From Rhodocyclaceae bacterium (GTDB lineage: Bacteria > Pseudomonadota > Gammaproteobacteria > Burkholderiales > Rhodocyclaceae), in contig DAIEEM010000274.1 of assembly GCA_027325905.1 (NCBI GenBank), forward strand, positions 1 through 8,584: a stretch of 8,584 nucleotides of DNA, in the 5' to 3' direction. Within the stretch, counting starts at the first letter, position 1. Every line of letters begins with the position of its first letter. The translations under genes and the position numbers were made by a program. The notes below the pieces were generated by a model. It had not been told where the DNA came from, searched no databases, and was given only the letters and a program-made list of their open reading frames with translations. This document shows, piece after piece, positions 1 through 6,221 of this stretch.

Positions 1-927
1 CTCCGCCGCGCCGCTGCTCGCCGACGTCACCACCGGCAGGCCGCAGGCCAACGCCTCCAGCGCGGCGTTGGGCATCGGGTCGTAGAGGCTGGGCAGGCAG
101 AAGACGTCGGCGGCGCCGTAGTAGGGGCGCACGTCCTCGCGGCCGCCGAGGAAATGCGCGCGCGCGGCGATGCCGAGCCGCCGCGCCAGCTTTTCCGCCG
201 CATCCTGGCGGCGGTCCTTGCCGACGTCGATGAGCTGCGCGTCCCGGTTCGCCATCGCCGCCAACGCGCGCAGCAGGGCCGGCACGCCCTTGCGTTCGAA
301 GCCCGAGCCGACGAACAGGATCAGCGGCGCGTCGGGCGATATGCCGAGTTCGGCACGCACGCGGTCGCGGTGCTCTTCGCGCAGGCCGGGATGGAAATGC
401 GCCAGATCGACGCCGTTGTGGATGACGTGCAGCTTCTCCGGCGCGACCTGGAAGCGCCGCGCGATGTCGTCTTTCACCATGTTCGAATTGCAGATCACGG
501 CGCGCAAGTCGGGGTGGCGGAACATCGCCTCCTCCGCCTGCTTGACGTAGCTGTGCCAGGGCGAGCGATCGGTCAGCAGGCGCGCCAGGCCGCCGCGGGC
601 GCGGTCGCGCAGTTCCAGCCAGGTCGCATGGACGCCGTCGCCGGCGCGGAAGACGTGGCAGCCGGGAATGCGCTCGTGGCTCTGCACCAGATCGAAGCGC
701 CCTTCCGCGATGATGCGCTGGACGTGATGGGCGAAGCCGACGTCGCGCCAGGTGCGGCCGAGATAGAAGGGATCGACCTTGAGGACGTTGGCGGCGTCGC
801 CGGCCCATTCGCGGGCGATGATCGTGACCTCCACCCCTTGGTCGCGCAGGCCGTCGAGGGCGCGCTGGACGAAGCGTTCGGCGCCGCCGAAAGGAGTGTA
901 CTTCTGTCGGGCGATGGCGATCTTCAT
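1..927 (-). CDS. Family 4 glycosyltransferase, WaaG-like (LPS core), C-terminus cut by window edge
   Basis: The reading frame starts at the ATG at 927-925 and stays open to the edge, giving 309 visible residues. It begins MKIAIARQKYTPFGGAERFV, the N-terminal nucleotide-sugar transferase fold with the Pro-Phe-Gly-Gly loop seen in WaaG-type enzymes. Later features are typical of the GT4 C-terminal domain: VIHNGVDL (residues 168-175), VGSGFERKG (206-214), the GGREDV segment (261-266), and D283 to E291 followed by ALACGLPVV. The last is a D-x7-E variant of the family's E-x7-E motif, which binds the sugar-nucleotide donor. Known family members transfer a hexose onto the inner core of lipopolysaccharide at the cytoplasmic face of the inner membrane. 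The start overlaps the stop of the upstream heptosyltransferase gene as ATGA, which implies translational coupling and supports an LPS role. The exact sugar and acceptor cannot be read from the sequence. About 50-70 C-terminal residues are probably missing. Confidence 0.9.
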   Translation of the reverse strand, partial: MKIAIARQKYTPFGGAERFVQRALDGLRDQGVEVTIIAREWAGDAANVLKVDPFYLGRTWRDVGFAHHVQRIIAEGRFDLVQSHERIPGCHVFRAGDGVHATWLELRDRARGGLARLLTDRSPWHSYVKQAEEAMFRHPDLRAVICNSNMVKDDIARRFQVAPEKLHVIHNGVDLAHFHPGLREEHRDRVRAELGISPDAPLILFVGSGFERKGVPALLRALAAMANRDAQLIDVGKDRRQDAAEKLARRLGIAARAHFLGGREDVRPYYGAADVFCLPSLYDPMPNAALEALACGLPVVTSASSGAAE

Positions 928-2002
928 CGGTCGAGCAGTTTCTCGCAGGCGGCGAGACCTGCGGCACCGGCAGGGTCGTCAGGCATTCGCTGATCTTGCT
1001 GTCCTGGCAGCCGGCGCGGCCGCAGGGACGGCACTCGTGCGTGGTCGAGGCGACGACGCGGCTGGCGGTCTGCCACGGACCCCATTCGCGCTCGCCCGAC
1101 GGCCCGAAGATGGCGACGACCGGGGTGCCCATCGCGGCGGCGATGTGCATCGGCGCCGAATCGACGCCGACGAAAAGCCGCGCGCGCGCCGTCAAGGCGG
1201 CCAGCTCCTTGAGGTTCAGCGCGCCGGAAAGGTCGATCAGCGGCGCCTTCGCCGCGGCGCGCACGGCGGCGACAAGTTCGCGCTCCTGCGCCTCCGGCGC
1301 GCAGGTCAGCACCAGCGGCAGGCCGCGCTTGCCCAGCGCGTCGCAAAGCTGCGCGACGCGGTCCGCCGGCCAGCACTTGAAGGCCCAGCGGGACGCCGGG
1401 TGGAGATGGACGAAATCGCCGCGTACAAGCCCATGCTGCGTCATCAAGGCATCGACGCGCGCCTCGGCCGCGGCGCCCGGCACGAGCGCGACGCGCGCCG
1501 CATCGAGCGCGACCGCGGCGCCGAGCGCGCGCAGCGCGTCGAGGTTGGTGTCCACCGTGTGGCGGTCCGGATGCGACTGGGCCGCGTAGAGATGCGTGAA
1601 GCTGTCGTGCCAGAAGGCTCCGGCGTCGCGGCGTCGCGGCGCCACCGACCAGCGGGGGCGCAGCAGGCGCACCAGCCAGGCGCCACGCGCGTGTACCGTG
1701 AGATGGACGACCAGGTCGTAGCGCCGCGCGCGCAGTTGCGACAGAAGCCGCCATTCGGCCGCCGCCTGGCGCACGACGCCTGCGCGCTTCCAGTTGCGGT
1801 CGATGGCGTGGAGCCTGGCGATGTCCGGATGGCCGTCGAGCATCGGCGCCGTGTCGGCGTAGACCAGGGCATCGATCTCGCACTGCGGCGCCGCGCGCTT
1901 GAGCGCGGAAAAGACCGGCGCCGCCAGCAGCACGTCGCCGTGGTGGCGCAGCTTGACGACGAGCGCGCGGCGCAGCGAAGCGAAGGGAACGGCGGCGGTC
2001 AT
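924..2002 (-). CDS. waaQ: LPS heptosyltransferase III-like (GT9, WaaQ type), with an apparent 3'-terminal frameshift
   Basis: From the ATG at 2002-2000, one frame encodes a typical GT9 heptosyltransferase for 346 residues. Visible signatures are VVKLRHHGDVLLAAPV (15-30), the HPASRWAFKCW segment (201-211) that marks the heptosyltransferase III group, VGVDSAPMHIAAAMGTPVVAIFG (nucleotide-sugar binding, starting at 278), and a Cys-rich tail with CRPCG and SECLTTLPV. Family members add heptose from ADP-heptose to the LPS inner core in the cytoplasm. After V346 this frame runs into nonsense and stays open to the window edge. A second frame resumes the expected ending, AGLAACEKLLDR, and stops with TGA at 926-924. 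One extra base near 963-967 would restore a protein of about 359 residues. The TGA overlaps the next gene's ATG. The gene starts directly after the cobC stop codon. It is either a sequencing error or a real late frameshift; the catalytic part is intact. Confidence 0.88.
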
Positions 2003-2542
2003 CTACTTATTCTGCCAGACCAGCTTGCCGTCCTCGATCAGGCTCGCCGTGCCGAAGACGAAGGAGGTCGAAAACCATGCCGCGTCGGGCAGGCCGAGCA
2101 GCTCGACGGCCAGCGCCTTCATCACGCCGGCATGGATCACCAGCACGGCTTCGTTGTGGCGTGCGGCGATTTCGCGTGCGCAGGCCGCCGCGCGCCGCCG
2201 CAGCCCGGCGATGCTCTCGCCGCCGTGCGCGGCGTAATGCAGCGGGTCGGCCGCCCAGGCATCGACGGACTCGCGGCCGATGTCGTCCCAGGTCCGCATC
2301 TCCCAACTGCCGAAGTCGATCTCGCGCAAGCGGTCGTCGAAGCGCGGCGCCGGATGCAGGGCCTCGGCCAGCAGGCGGCAGCGCTCGAGCGGGCTGCTGT
2401 AGAAGGGAACGCCCGCCGGCAACAGCGGCTTGAGCCGCGCCGCGACCGTCGCCGCGTCCTCCGCGATGCCGACGTCGCTTTGGCCGTAACAAGTGCCCTC
2501 GGCGACCGCCGGCCGCGGATGCCTTATGAGGAAAAGTCGCAC
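2003..2542 (-). CDS. cobC: CobC: alpha-ribazole phosphatase (histidine phosphatase superfamily)
   Basis: This 179-residue protein fits the histidine phosphatase (phosphoglycerate mutase-like) family. The N-terminal catalytic motif is LIRHPRP, with R7 and the phosphorylated histidine H8. Other expected residues are R54 in SSPLERC, E74 in REIDFGSWE (probable acid/base), and H137 in [10 protein letters not shown]. The motif reads RHP rather than the commoner RHG. CobC removes the 5' phosphate from alpha-ribazole phosphate, or from adenosylcobalamin phosphate, in the last stage of cobalamin nucleotide-loop assembly. I chose the GTG at 2542-2540 because the family motif begins five residues later and the frame upstream is the shadow of cobS. 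This start overlaps the cobS stop by 19 nt, and the cobC TAG directly abuts the heptosyltransferase ATG. No strong ribosome binding site is visible, so translation is probably coupled to cobS. Its neighbours cobS, cobT and cobU make the CobC assignment firm over a generic phosphatase. Confidence 0.93.
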   Translation of the reverse strand: MRLFLIRHPRPAVAEGTCYGQSDVGIAEDAATVAARLKPLLPAGVPFYSSPLERCRLLAEALHPAPRFDDRLREIDFGSWEMRTWDDIGRESVDAWAADPLHYAAHGGESIAGLRRRAAACAREIAARHNEAVLVIHAGVMKALAVELLGLPDAAWFSTSFVFGTASLIEDGKLVWQNK

Positions 2543-3282
2543 AGCAATCCAAGGTAGAACGCCAGTTCCGCGATCTGCTGCGTCGCGCCTAGGCAGTCGC
2601 CGGTGTAGCCGCCGAGGCGGCGCCGGAAATAGCGCGCCGCCGCCAGCGTCGCCAGCGCTACGGCGGCCAAAGCGTAGCCGACCTCGGGCAGCGGCAGCAG
2701 CAGCGCCGGCGCCAGGCCGAAGAGCGCGGCGACGGCGAGCGCGCCGCCGCCCAGGCGCGTCGCCAGCGGCTTCGACTTGGCGCTGGCGTCGTCGCGCACG
2801 TAGTCGAGCGCAAAGATTAGGGTCGTCGAGGCGAAGCGCGACACGGCGTGGCCGGCGACGAGCGCGCCGAATAGCACGCCGGACCGCAGCTCCACCAGCG
2901 CGTTCCATTTCGCCAGCAGCAGCAGAGCGATGCCGATGGCGCCGTAGCTGCCGATGCGCGAGTCCTTCATGATGGCAAGCGCCTGCGCCTTGTCCCAGCC
3001 GCCGCCGCAGCCGTCGCAGGTGTCGGCGAAGCCGTCCTCGTGGAAGGCGCCGGTGGCGAGCAGCGTCGCCGCCATGCCGAGGACGACGGCGAGGCTCGCC
3101 GGCAGCGCCAGCGAACTCGCCAGCGTGACGCCGGCGCCGATGGCGCCGACGAGGATGCCGACCGCCGGGAAGTAGCGCGCGGCGTGGTTCAACTGCGCGG
3201 GCGAATGGCCGACCCAGGCCGGCACCGGCAGCCGTGTGAAGAAGCGCAGGGCGGCGAAAAAGTAGGAAAGTTCGTTGCGCAC
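2524..3282 (-). CDS. cobS: CobS: adenosylcobinamide-GDP ribazoletransferase
   Basis: A 252-residue integral membrane protein, the usual CobS length of about 250. It joins AdoCbi-GDP to alpha-ribazole (or its phosphate), the step that closes the cobalamin nucleotide loop, at the cytoplasmic membrane. Diagnostic segments are [11 protein letters not shown] (14-24), the acidic [16 protein letters not shown] (80-95) thought to bind metal and substrate, KDSRIGSYG (106-114), and [16 protein letters not shown] (221-236). Several hydrophobic Ala/Leu-rich stretches lie between them, for example 40-80, 115-145 and 180-215. I chose the GTG at 3282-3280 ([15 protein letters not shown]), which gives the expected length and N-terminus. 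An ATG at 3321 in the same frame would add 13 residues and overlap the upstream gene. An AGGA lies about 12 nt upstream of the GTG, a rather long spacing. The gene follows the response regulator after 14 nt and overlaps cobC at its 3' end. Confidence 0.95.
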   Translation of the reverse strand: MRNELSYFFAALRFFTRLPVPAWVGHSPAQLNHAARYFPAVGILVGAIGAGVTLASSLALPASLAVVLGMAATLLATGAFHEDGFADTCDGCGGGWDKAQALAIMKDSRIGSYGAIGIALLLLAKWNALVELRSGVLFGALVAGHAVSRFASTTLIFALDYVRDDASAKSKPLATRLGGGALAVAALFGLAPALLLPLPEVGYALAAVALATLAAARYFRRRLGGYTGDCLGATQQIAELAFYLGLLCDFSS

Positions 3283-3296
3283 GGGCGGCGCCGATC

Positions 3297-4100
3297 CTAG
3301 CGCTGGCCCAGCAGGTTCCACAGCAGTTGCTTGACCACCGCGGGCTCGAAGGGCTTGTCGCAGATGCCGGAGACGCCGGATTCCTGGACGGCGGCGAGGC
3401 GGCCCTGGTTGGATTCGCTGGTGATCATCAGCACCGGCACCGAGTTCTGCCAGCTCTGCTTGCGGATGTATTCGACCAGTTCGCGCCCGTCCATCTCCGG
3501 CATGTTGTAGTCGGTGAGCACGAGGTCGACCTGCGTGTCGGCGAGGATGGCCACGGCCTCGCGGCCGTTTTCCGCCTCGACGAACTTGTCGATGCCGAGG
3601 TTCTCGAGCACGCGGCGCATGAACTTGCGCGCGCTCGGGCTGTCGTCGACCAGCAGCACGCGCAGGTTCTCGCCGTCGATTTCGCGCACCAGGTCGTTGT
3701 CCTGGCGCAGGAAATCGAGCGTCGTCGTCAGCGCGGTGAGCAACTGCTCGCGGGCGAAAGGCTTCGGCAGGATGCCGCAGACGCCGGCCTGGCGCACCGG
3801 TTCCAGCGCCTGCGGCCGCGTCTCGCTCGAAATCAGGATGAACGCCACCTGCTCGAGGTCGCGCTCGCGGCGCATGGCGCCGACCAGGTCGGTGCCTGAC
3901 ATGTCGGGCAGGTAGAGGGCGCTGACGACGAGGTCGGGCCGCGATTTGCCCATGGCGGCGAGCGCTTCGGCGCCGCTGCCGAAGACATCGACGCGGTCGA
4001 TGCCGACGCCCTGGAACTCCGCGGCGATGAACTTCGCCTGCGTCGCCGAGGGCTCGACCAGGAAGACGACGAGGCTGATCAATGCGGCGGTGTCAATCAT
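3297..4100 (-). CDS. Response regulator with two tandem receiver domains, no output domain
   Basis: This 267-residue protein consists of two CheY-like receiver domains. The second (about 146-265) is canonical: acidic pair D152/D153 in [14 protein letters not shown], phospho-acceptor D197 in [12 protein letters not shown]227 in MITSES, and K249 in DKPF. The first (about 10-130) looks degenerate. It has E16-P17 where the acidic pair is expected, and A61 in [12 protein letters not shown] where the phospho-acceptor Asp should be, although K113 in PKPF is kept. No DNA-binding, GGDEF, EAL or phosphatase domain follows, so it probably acts through protein-protein contact as a phosphorelay or motility/adaptation-type receiver; that role is inference. 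The start ATG has a good ribosome binding site, AGGA with 7-nt spacing (4108-4111). The gene sits between cobT and cobS on the same strand. No partner histidine kinase is visible, so its signal is unknown. Confidence 0.93.
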   Translation of the reverse strand: MIDTAALISLVVFLVEPSATQAKFIAAEFQGVGIDRVDVFGSGAEALAAMGKSRPDLVVSALYLPDMSGTDLVGAMRRERDLEQVAFILISSETRPQALEPVRQAGVCGILPKPFAREQLLTALTTTLDFLRQDNDLVREIDGENLRVLLVDDSPSARKFMRRVLENLGIDKFVEAENGREAVAILADTQVDLVLTDYNMPEMDGRELVEYIRKQSWQNSVPVLMITSESNQGRLAAVQESGVSGICDKPFEPAVVKQLLWNLLGQR

Positions 4101-4159
4101 TTGGAATTCCTAAGCGAACGAGGGCGCCATTGTAGGCGACAAAGCGCCCGCGCGCGCCC
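4101..4159 (-). promoter_or_regulatory. cobT-regulator gap: ribosome binding site, weak -10-like box, inverted repeat
   Basis: The 59 nt between the cobT stop and the regulator ATG contain a clear AGGA ribosome binding site (4108-4111, 7-nt spacing). There is a TACAAT box on the minus strand (4129-4134), five of six matches to a -10 box, but no recognisable -35 box at the proper distance. An 8-bp perfect inverted repeat (GAGGGCGC/GCGCCCTC at 4120-4127 and 4154-4161) encloses the box. It has no T-run and so is not a standard intrinsic terminator. A separate promoter for the regulator is possible but unproven. Confidence 0.3.
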
Positions 4160-5206
4160 TCAGGCCTTCTCGCTGACCCCCGCCGACTCGAAGCTCGCCA
4201 TCTCGTTGACGAAGGCGCAGGCCGCGCGCAGCAGCGGCCAGGCCACCGCGGCGCCCGTGCCTTCGCCCAGGCGCATGCCGAGATCGATCAGCGGCCTGGC
4301 GCCGAGCGCGGCCATCTGCGCCCGGTGGCCGGGTTCGGCGGAGGCGTGGCAGAACACCGCGTAGTCGAGGAAGGCCGGCGCCAGGCGCGCCGCCACCAGC
4401 GCCGCGGCGCCGCAGATGAAGCCGTCGACCAGCACCACCAGCTTTGCCTGCGCGGCGGCGAGCATGGCGCCCGTCATCATCGCAATCTCGAAGCCGCCGA
4501 ACTGGGCCAGCACGGTCAGCGCGCATATGCGCGAACCGTCGAAGCGGTCCAGCGCATTGGCCAGCAGGTCGCGTTTGCGTGCCAGGCCGGCATCGTCGAG
4601 CCCGGTGCCGCGGCCGACGCAGGCGTCGAGCGTGGCGCCGGTCAGGCAGTGCGTGATCAGCGACGCGGACGCCGTGTTGCCGATGCCCATCTCGCCGAAG
4701 CCGACGACTTCGCAGCCGTCGGCCGCCAGTTTGCGCACGAGCTCGAAGCCGCGCGCCATCGCTTCGTCGCGCTGCGCCGCCGTCATCGCCGCGCCGTCGA
4801 GATAGTTGGCCGTGCCCGGCGCGATCTTGGCGTCGACGAGATTGGCGCGCGGCCCGAAGTCGTGCGCCACGCCGGCATCGACCACTGTGAGCGCGATGCC
4901 GTTGGCGCGCGCGAAGACGTTGATCGCCGCGCCGCCGGCGAGAAAGTTCTCGACCATCTGCCAGGTCACGTCCTGCGGATAGGCCGAGACGCCGGCCTTC
5001 GCCGCGCCGTGGTCGCCGGCGAAGACGACGATATGCGGCTTGGAAAGCGAAGGCGAGAGCGATCCGCGCACCAGGCCGATCTGCAGCGCCAGGTCTTCGA
5101 GCCGGCCCAGCGCACCCAGCGGCTTGGTCTTGGAATCGATCTTGCCGCGCAAGGCGGCTTCGAGGCTGCGGTCGACGGGGGCGACCGCAAATTGCGGGGA
5201 TTGCAT
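4160..5206 (-). CDS. cobT: CobT: nicotinate-nucleotide-dimethylbenzimidazole phosphoribosyltransferase
   Basis: This 348-residue cytoplasmic enzyme has the usual CobT length of about 350. It transfers phosphoribose from nicotinate mononucleotide to the lower-ligand base, usually 5,6-dimethylbenzimidazole, yielding alpha-ribazole 5'-phosphate for CobS. Family signatures are [16 protein letters not shown] (22-37), [19 protein letters not shown] (60-78), [14 protein letters not shown] (169-182), [10 protein letters not shown] (261-270), and RLGEGTGAA (312-320), with E315 as the likely catalytic base. I chose the ATG at 5206-5204 because AAAGGA (5215-5220) lies 8 nt upstream. Another in-frame ATG at 5215 overlaps that site, and one at 5242 falls inside a strong hairpin. 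The frame can be read further upstream only through the riboswitch. A cobalamin riboswitch and a good -10 box precede it on the same strand, so it is the first gene of the minus-strand unit and should be lowered by cobalamin. Confidence 0.97.
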   Translation of the reverse strand: MQSPQFAVAPVDRSLEAALRGKIDSKTKPLGALGRLEDLALQIGLVRGSLSPSLSKPHIVVFAGDHGAAKAGVSAYPQDVTWQMVENFLAGGAAINVFARANGIALTVVDAGVAHDFGPRANLVDAKIAPGTANYLDGAAMTAAQRDEAMARGFELVRKLAADGCEVVGFGEMGIGNTASASLITHCLTGATLDACVGRGTGLDDAGLARKRDLLANALDRFDGSRICALTVLAQFGGFEIAMMTGAMLAAAQAKLVVLVDGFICGAAALVAARLAPAFLDYAVFCHASAEPGHRAQMAALGARPLIDLGMRLGEGTGAAVAWPLLRAACAFVNEMASFESAGVSEKA

Positions 5207-5214
5207 CCGATCCA

Positions 5215-5272
5215 TCCTTTCAGAAAGCGCCGCGCGCACCATGCGCGCAGCGAAGCCCTTGCCACAGGCTTC
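5215..5272 (-). promoter_or_regulatory. cobT leader: expression-platform hairpins and ribosome binding site
   Basis: Between the riboswitch aptamer and cobT, the minus-strand RNA can form two hairpins. The first is GAAGCC/GGCTTC, 6 bp with a 9-nt loop (5252-5272). The second is a very stable 10-bp stem with a 3-nt loop, GCTGCGCGCA/TGCGCGCGGC with one G-U pair (5229-5251). They are followed by GCTTTCTGAAAGGA, whose CTTT can pair with the AAAG of the ribosome binding site (5215-5220). No proper U-run follows the strong stem, so control of translation or of Rho access seems likelier than intrinsic termination. The mechanism is inference; the hairpins are read from the sequence. Confidence 0.6.
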
Positions 5273-5280
5273 ACGAAAGA

Positions 5281-5436
5281 ACCCGGCAGGTCTTCTGGCT
5301 TTCGGATCGACCGGAGTGCCGCGCCTTCCCGCCGGAGTGTTCCCCGACAGTGGCCGCCTTGCGGCTTGCGACATCCGTCCCCGACTACAGCGGCGGGCCC
5401 GCTGCCGATTTGCACGGCATTCCCTTGACCGGATCG
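5281..5436 (-). promoter_or_regulatory. Cobalamin (B12) riboswitch aptamer controlling cobT
   Basis: Read on the minus strand, the conserved pieces of the cobalamin aptamer occur in the right order. They are GGGAATGCCGTGCAAATCGG, then the GCGGGCCCGCCGCTGTAG core, then GGCCACTG, then GGCGGGAAGG, and finally the B12 box AAGCCAGAAGACCTGCC (its end at 5285). CCGGT near the 5' end and GCCGG after the B12 box can close P1. This class binds adenosyl- or methylcobalamin-type ligands and lowers expression of the downstream gene. It lies about 75 nt upstream of the cobT start, on the same strand, and is not in the cobU transcript. The exact 5' boundary is estimated from the promoter position. Confidence 0.96.
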
Positions 5437-5442
5437 GGGCGG

Positions 5443-5469
5443 ATTATAGCGGCTCGCGCCCTGTGCTAA
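5443..5469 (-). promoter_or_regulatory. Probable sigma-70 promoter of the cobT unit
   Basis: A perfect TATAAT (-10) lies on the minus strand at 5443-5448. TTAGCA at 5464-5469 matches four of six bases of the -35 consensus, with a short 15-bp spacer. Transcription would start at about 5436, exactly where the riboswitch aptamer begins, which supports the call. The -35 assignment is weaker than the -10. Confidence 0.65.
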
Positions 5470-5480
5470 CCTCGCCCGCC

Positions 5481-6029
5481 ATGATCGAATTCATCGTCGG
5501 CGGCGCCCGCTCGGGCAAGAGCCGCCTCGCCGAAGCGCGTGCCATCGAGAGCGGCCTCGACGTCGTCTACATCGCCACCGCCCACGCGCTCGATGCCGAA
5601 ATGGAGCGCCGCGTCGCCCACCATCGCGCACGCCGGCCGGCGCATTGGCGCTGCATAGAAGCACCGCTGAATCTGGCGCAGACGCTGCGCACCCACGCCG
5701 CCGCCGACACCTGCCTGCTCGTCGACTGCCTGACGCTGTGGCTCAATAATCTCTTCTTCGCCGGCAAGGCCGCCGCCCAAGCCGAAGCCGGCGAGGCGAT
5801 CGACTGCGCGCTGCTGCGCGACGAAACGGATGCCCTGCTCGAAGCGCTGCCCATGCTGCCCGGCCGCATCATCCTCGTCAGCAACGAAGTCGGCTGGGGC
5901 ATCGTGCCGATGCACCCGATCTCGCGCTTGTTCGCCGACGAGCAGGGGCGGCTGAATCAGCGCGTCGCGGCAGCGTGCGACAAGGTGACGCTGGTGGCGG
6001 CGGGGCTGCCGCTGACGCTCAAAGGATAA
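5481..6029 (+). CDS. cobU: CobU: adenosylcobinamide kinase / adenosylcobinamide-phosphate guanylyltransferase
   Basis: This 182-residue bifunctional cytoplasmic enzyme has the normal length for CobU/CobP. It phosphorylates adenosylcobinamide and then transfers GMP from GTP to give AdoCbi-GDP, the CobS substrate. Seen in the sequence: the P-loop GGARSGKS (7-14), YIATAHALDAEMERRVAHHRARRP (starting at 30), where H47 or H48 corresponds to the histidine guanylylated in the family, LLVDCLTLWLNNL (79-91), and SNEVGWGIVP (134-143). The start ATG at 5481 places the P-loop at the expected position. No purine-rich ribosome binding site precedes it (CTCGCCCGCC), so the mRNA may be leaderless or have a very short leader. 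It is the only plus-strand gene here, divergent from cobT and convergent with the exporter gene, and it lies outside the riboswitch transcript, so its regulation may differ from that of cobT and cobS. Confidence 0.97.
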   Translation: MIEFIVGGARSGKSRLAEARAIESGLDVVYIATAHALDAEMERRVAHHRARRPAHWRCIEAPLNLAQTLRTHAAADTCLLVDCLTLWLNNLFFAGKAAAQAEAGEAIDCALLRDETDALLEALPMLPGRIILVSNEVGWGIVPMHPISRLFADEQGRLNQRVAAACDKVTLVAAGLPLTLKG

Positions 6030-6112
6030 CGTCGGGGGAAAGCCGTTTGGCCGCGAGCGGCAAGGGAGGCGGGCAGTCGGTTCCTGGTCCAGCAACAAAC
6101 CAGAGGTTCCCC
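6030..6112. other. Gene-free convergent spacer downstream of cobU
   Basis: No coding frame with family character is seen here. The stretch holds a small palindrome GCCGC-GA-GCGGC (6050-6061), a CTGGT/ACCAG pair around 6080-6105, and GGGGAA/TTCCCC ends (6035-6040, 6107-6112), which could make a weak folded domain. No U-run follows any stem, so no intrinsic terminator for cobU is evident. The sequence is less codon-like than its flanks. Confidence 0.4.
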
Positions 6113-6220
6113 GCTCGGGCCGGTGGGGTGCCCTGCTGCGCGTAGGTAAAGGAGGAGGAGGCCGCGCCGGCGGCCGGCGGGGGACACGAAGCGCAGCAGA
6201 GCACCCCGCCCTCCCCGAGC
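6113..6220. repeat. Large composite inverted repeat between convergent cobU and the exporter gene
   Basis: Outer arms GCTCGGG (6113-6119) and CCCGAGC (6214-6220) pair perfectly over 7 bp. After a 5x6-nt internal loop, inner arms at 6125-6141 and 6191-6207 pair over 17 positions with one exception. That exception is a G-U wobble in minus-strand RNA but a C-A mismatch in plus-strand RNA, so the fold favours transcription from the minus strand. The 49-nt loop is itself GC-rich, with a small hairpin and an AGGAGGAGGAGG run. The outer arm ends one base before the exporter stop codon. No U-tract follows on either strand. It may be a 3'-UTR structure, a bidirectional transcription block, or one copy of a dispersed intergenic repeat; the sequence alone does not decide. 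Confidence 0.75.
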
Positions 6221-6221
6221 C

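Noticed and set aside
1619..1645. Short GCGTCGCG-type tandem repeat
   Set aside because: It lies in heptosyltransferase codons for Arg/Asp/Ala and is explained by GC-rich codon use.
924..1883. Minus-strand 319-codon frame starting at 1883
   Set aside because: Apart from its last dozen or so residues it is an off-frame reading of the heptosyltransferase gene. Only the C-terminal AGLAACEKLLDR belongs to the real protein, after the frameshift.
154..2557. Long plus-strand open frames opposite cobC and the LPS genes (154-993, 779-2557)
   Set aside because: They are Arg/Ala-rich, lack any family motif and lie antisense to genes with clear motifs. High GC content keeps such frames open.
3283..3321. 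Longer cobS start at the ATG at 3321
   Set aside because: It adds 13 residues unlike CobS N-termini and overlaps the regulator gene. The GTG at 3282 gives the usual length.
4325..5428. Plus-strand 367-codon frame opposite cobT and the riboswitch
   Set aside because: Antisense to cobT with no recognisable domain; it ends inside the aptamer, which explains it as a GC artefact.
5425..5450. TTGACC followed by TATAGC on the plus strand as a cobU promoter
   Set aside because: The spacer is only 14 nt, too short for a sigma-70 promoter. The same bases read better as the TATAAT of the minus-strand promoter.
6113..6220. Intrinsic bidirectional terminator
   Set aside because: The stem is strong, but neither strand has a T-run after it; the flanks are GC-rich.
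6030..6221. A second cobalamin riboswitch or an insertion-sequence end
   Set aside because: No B12 box or aptamer core is present. No transposase fragment or target-site duplication is seen.
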